Made by a program: the position numbers and the translations under genes
The notes under the pieces: model-generated
Seen by the model: only the letters and a program-made list of their open reading frames with translations
What the model was told of the DNA's origin: nothing
Databases searched by the model: none
Source of the DNA: Glossina fuscipes
Taxonomy: Eukaryota; Arthropoda; Insecta; Diptera; Glossinidae
Direction of reading: 5' to 3'
Assembly (NCBI RefSeq): GCF_014805625.2
Contig: NW_023998452.1
Location: 1,766,660 to 1,830,659 of the forward strand
DNA length: 64,000 nucleotides
Shown: positions 62,190 through 64,000 of the stretch, in pieces
Numbering within the stretch: the first letter of the stretch is position 1
Layout: every line of letters starts with the position of its first letter

Positions 62190-63090
62190 ATTTCAATCAA
62201 GGATGGCACTGATTTTATTTATCCCTTTTATATCCGTCGCCGAAGGATGAGGAGTATATTCATTTTGTTAAAAACTTTGCAACGTCCAGAAGGCAACTTC
62301 ATAGCCTCCACACAAAGTATACGTGCTCTGGATCGGCATCAAATTCTAAATCGATTCATGCATGTCTGCCCGTCCGTCTGTGTAATGTCGGTTATAAACG
62401 TTTTCAAAAATGCAGCTGCTGACTTTGCATTTGCTAGAAACATTGGAAATTCTTGCGTATGATTTGTTACTGAAAATAGGCTCAATCGGCCGATGGCCAC
62501 GCCTGCAGTATTTCGCAAAGTGAGAAAATCTCTGCTTTTACAAGGAATAAAAACGTGATTTTTTGTTCATTACTGATAACTGAACGACTGGGGAATGTTG
62601 TAGTATTGCAGTGCAGTGTATGGGAAAAATTGACCATGCCTACCCAATATTATAGTGTATTAAAATTTAATTTTTTTTTCAAGTTTCTTTGTAACTTCAA
62701 AACTACCGTAAAATGAATAAATTCTTGGTCAGTTTCAAATTTGGAATGCACTTAAGCATGGCGATCTGTTGGTTTGTCCATCTGTCCGTCTGCCAAACTG
62801 TATAGTATTTGTGATAAACGTTCTCTCGTTAGCGAAAATGAATACATCGGTTAGCAATTTGCGAAAAAATTTACAACGATACGCCTAACACCCCTAAACT
62901 TGTTTTCCTTCGCTTTCCGTGTTTTGTGCTCGTCACTCGTAAACACTTTTATACTGATAATAGAAAAAATCAGCCACGTCTACTCATGTTATTGAGGATG
63001 AAAATGCAGTTCTTTCCCTTTTTCTAAATCTGTTTGGTGTAACGGCGATGAGTATAAAAGATTCGGTAATGATCGACTATAGTTTTCTTA
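62190..63090 (+). repeat. GTCY-type dispersed repeat, family 2, dimeric copy
   Basis: It begins with ATCCGTCGCCGAAGGATGAG. Module 1 has CCCGTCCGTCTGTGTAATGT and CGGTTATAAACG. Module 2 has AATTCTTGGTCAGTTTCAAA, CATCTGTCCGTCTGCCAAAC and TAAACGTTCTCTCGTTAGCG. The end has TGTAACGGCGATGAGTATAA. It shares the dimer order of the 42 kb copy. Confidence 0.55.
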
Positions 63091-63959
63091 CTTAATCACA
63101 TTTAATGATCATAGAAGTAGTGATAGGAAGATTTTATTCATGTAAAGCTTCTTTATTATAATTTTTTTTTTTTAATAATGTCTTATAAATAATGGAAAAA
63201 GTGCAAAAAAATGCATGCAAAGCTGTTAACATGGGCTTAAGGACGTATTTTGGGAGAAGAGGAGCAAACACTTTTGTTATTTATATTAAAATCGATCTGA
63301 AAACATTTACTTTATATGTTGGTAGGGAAGAAGAAGAGTATCAAAAGAAAATACTCTTGTTTTTTGAAAAAACAGAATCCTTTGCGTATATTCGCGTATC
63401 TCATTTTATACTTAATGCAGGGATTAAATGATTTTGCTTGCATGCGGATGGATGCTTATGCATATATACATGTTTGTATATATCTGGTTATGTTTATGTA
63501 TACATTTAATTATTTATTACAACATCAGCAGCAGCAAACGATTTCTTTTAAACTTTGCTTTAATTACATATAATAATATTTACTCACGCTTAACTATAAG
63601 ACAATACTAAGTCAGTGCAATGCAATACAAGTGCATATGTATATATATCTCTAGTTATTTATGTGCGATATTTATATACATAGTTACGCAAATATATATA
63701 TAAAAATGTACATATGTTATATGTACACATATGCAAGTGTATACAAATTTTAAATAGAATTTTCTTTAGAACTTCCGGGAAAAAACAAAATGAAAACGAT
63801 GCACATGCATACACATGTAACATATATATATATATATATATGTATGTATATATGCATAATATGCTCTTACATATCCGTTTCAGATAACTTCGCAACGAAA
63901 AGTCAGAAATGTACATACGCGTGTATAAAGCAGTGAGAGAAATGTAACACAGATTTAAC

Positions 63960-63960
<1 letters not shown>

Positions 63961-64000
<40 letters not shown>
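63961..64000. repeat. Poly-T at the window end
   Basis: Forty T residues run to the last base and may continue outside. Like the poly-A at the gap, it may mark a sequencing or assembly break. Confidence 0.9.

Overview
The window is strongly AT-rich eukaryotic nuclear DNA. It has spliced exons with GT/AG borders, many microsatellites, decayed mariner transposons and dispersed dipteran-type repeats, and it has no operons or bacterial signals. The exon-encoded protein is very close to a Drosophila neural Ig-superfamily adhesion protein of the lachesin/klingon group. Together with the mariner and GTCY-type repeats this points to a higher fly, most likely a tephritid fruit fly (an inference).

Only one host gene can be supported. 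It lies on the minus strand and is incomplete. Five coding exons at 41586-41470, 33197-32997, 10786-10646, 10534-10403 and 9418-9321 join in a consistent reading frame. They encode Ig domain 1, Ig domain 2 and the first part of Ig domain 3 (about 229 residues). Introns are about 8.3 kb, 22.2 kb, 111 bp and 984 bp. I could not find the rest of Ig3 or the C-terminus between 1 and 9320, so they probably lie beyond the left edge. The 5' end is ambiguous: either an upstream signal-peptide exon lies beyond 41.6 kb or outside the window, or translation starts at 41662.

The rest is intronic or flanking DNA filled with mobile-element debris. The clearest element is a 1157-bp mariner at 43755-44911 with perfect 27-bp terminal inverted repeats, a TA target duplication and a D,D34D transposase broken by an in-frame stop. 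Older mariner remnants of at least two more types lie at 14.0, 31.4, 35.0, 36.1, 40.1 and 55.0 kb. Four related tRNA-derived SINE copies (3.4, 18.4, 23.4 and 48.4 kb) can be recognised by comparing them with each other. Three families of GTCY-containing (mini-me/DINE-1-like) repeats recur across the window, some as dimers. A 100-base N gap at 26054 is flanked by poly-A, and the window ends in poly-T.

I found no convincing new biological system. The most useful observations are the SINE family, the well-preserved mariner, the dimeric GTCY repeats and the ambiguous N-terminus of the adhesion gene.
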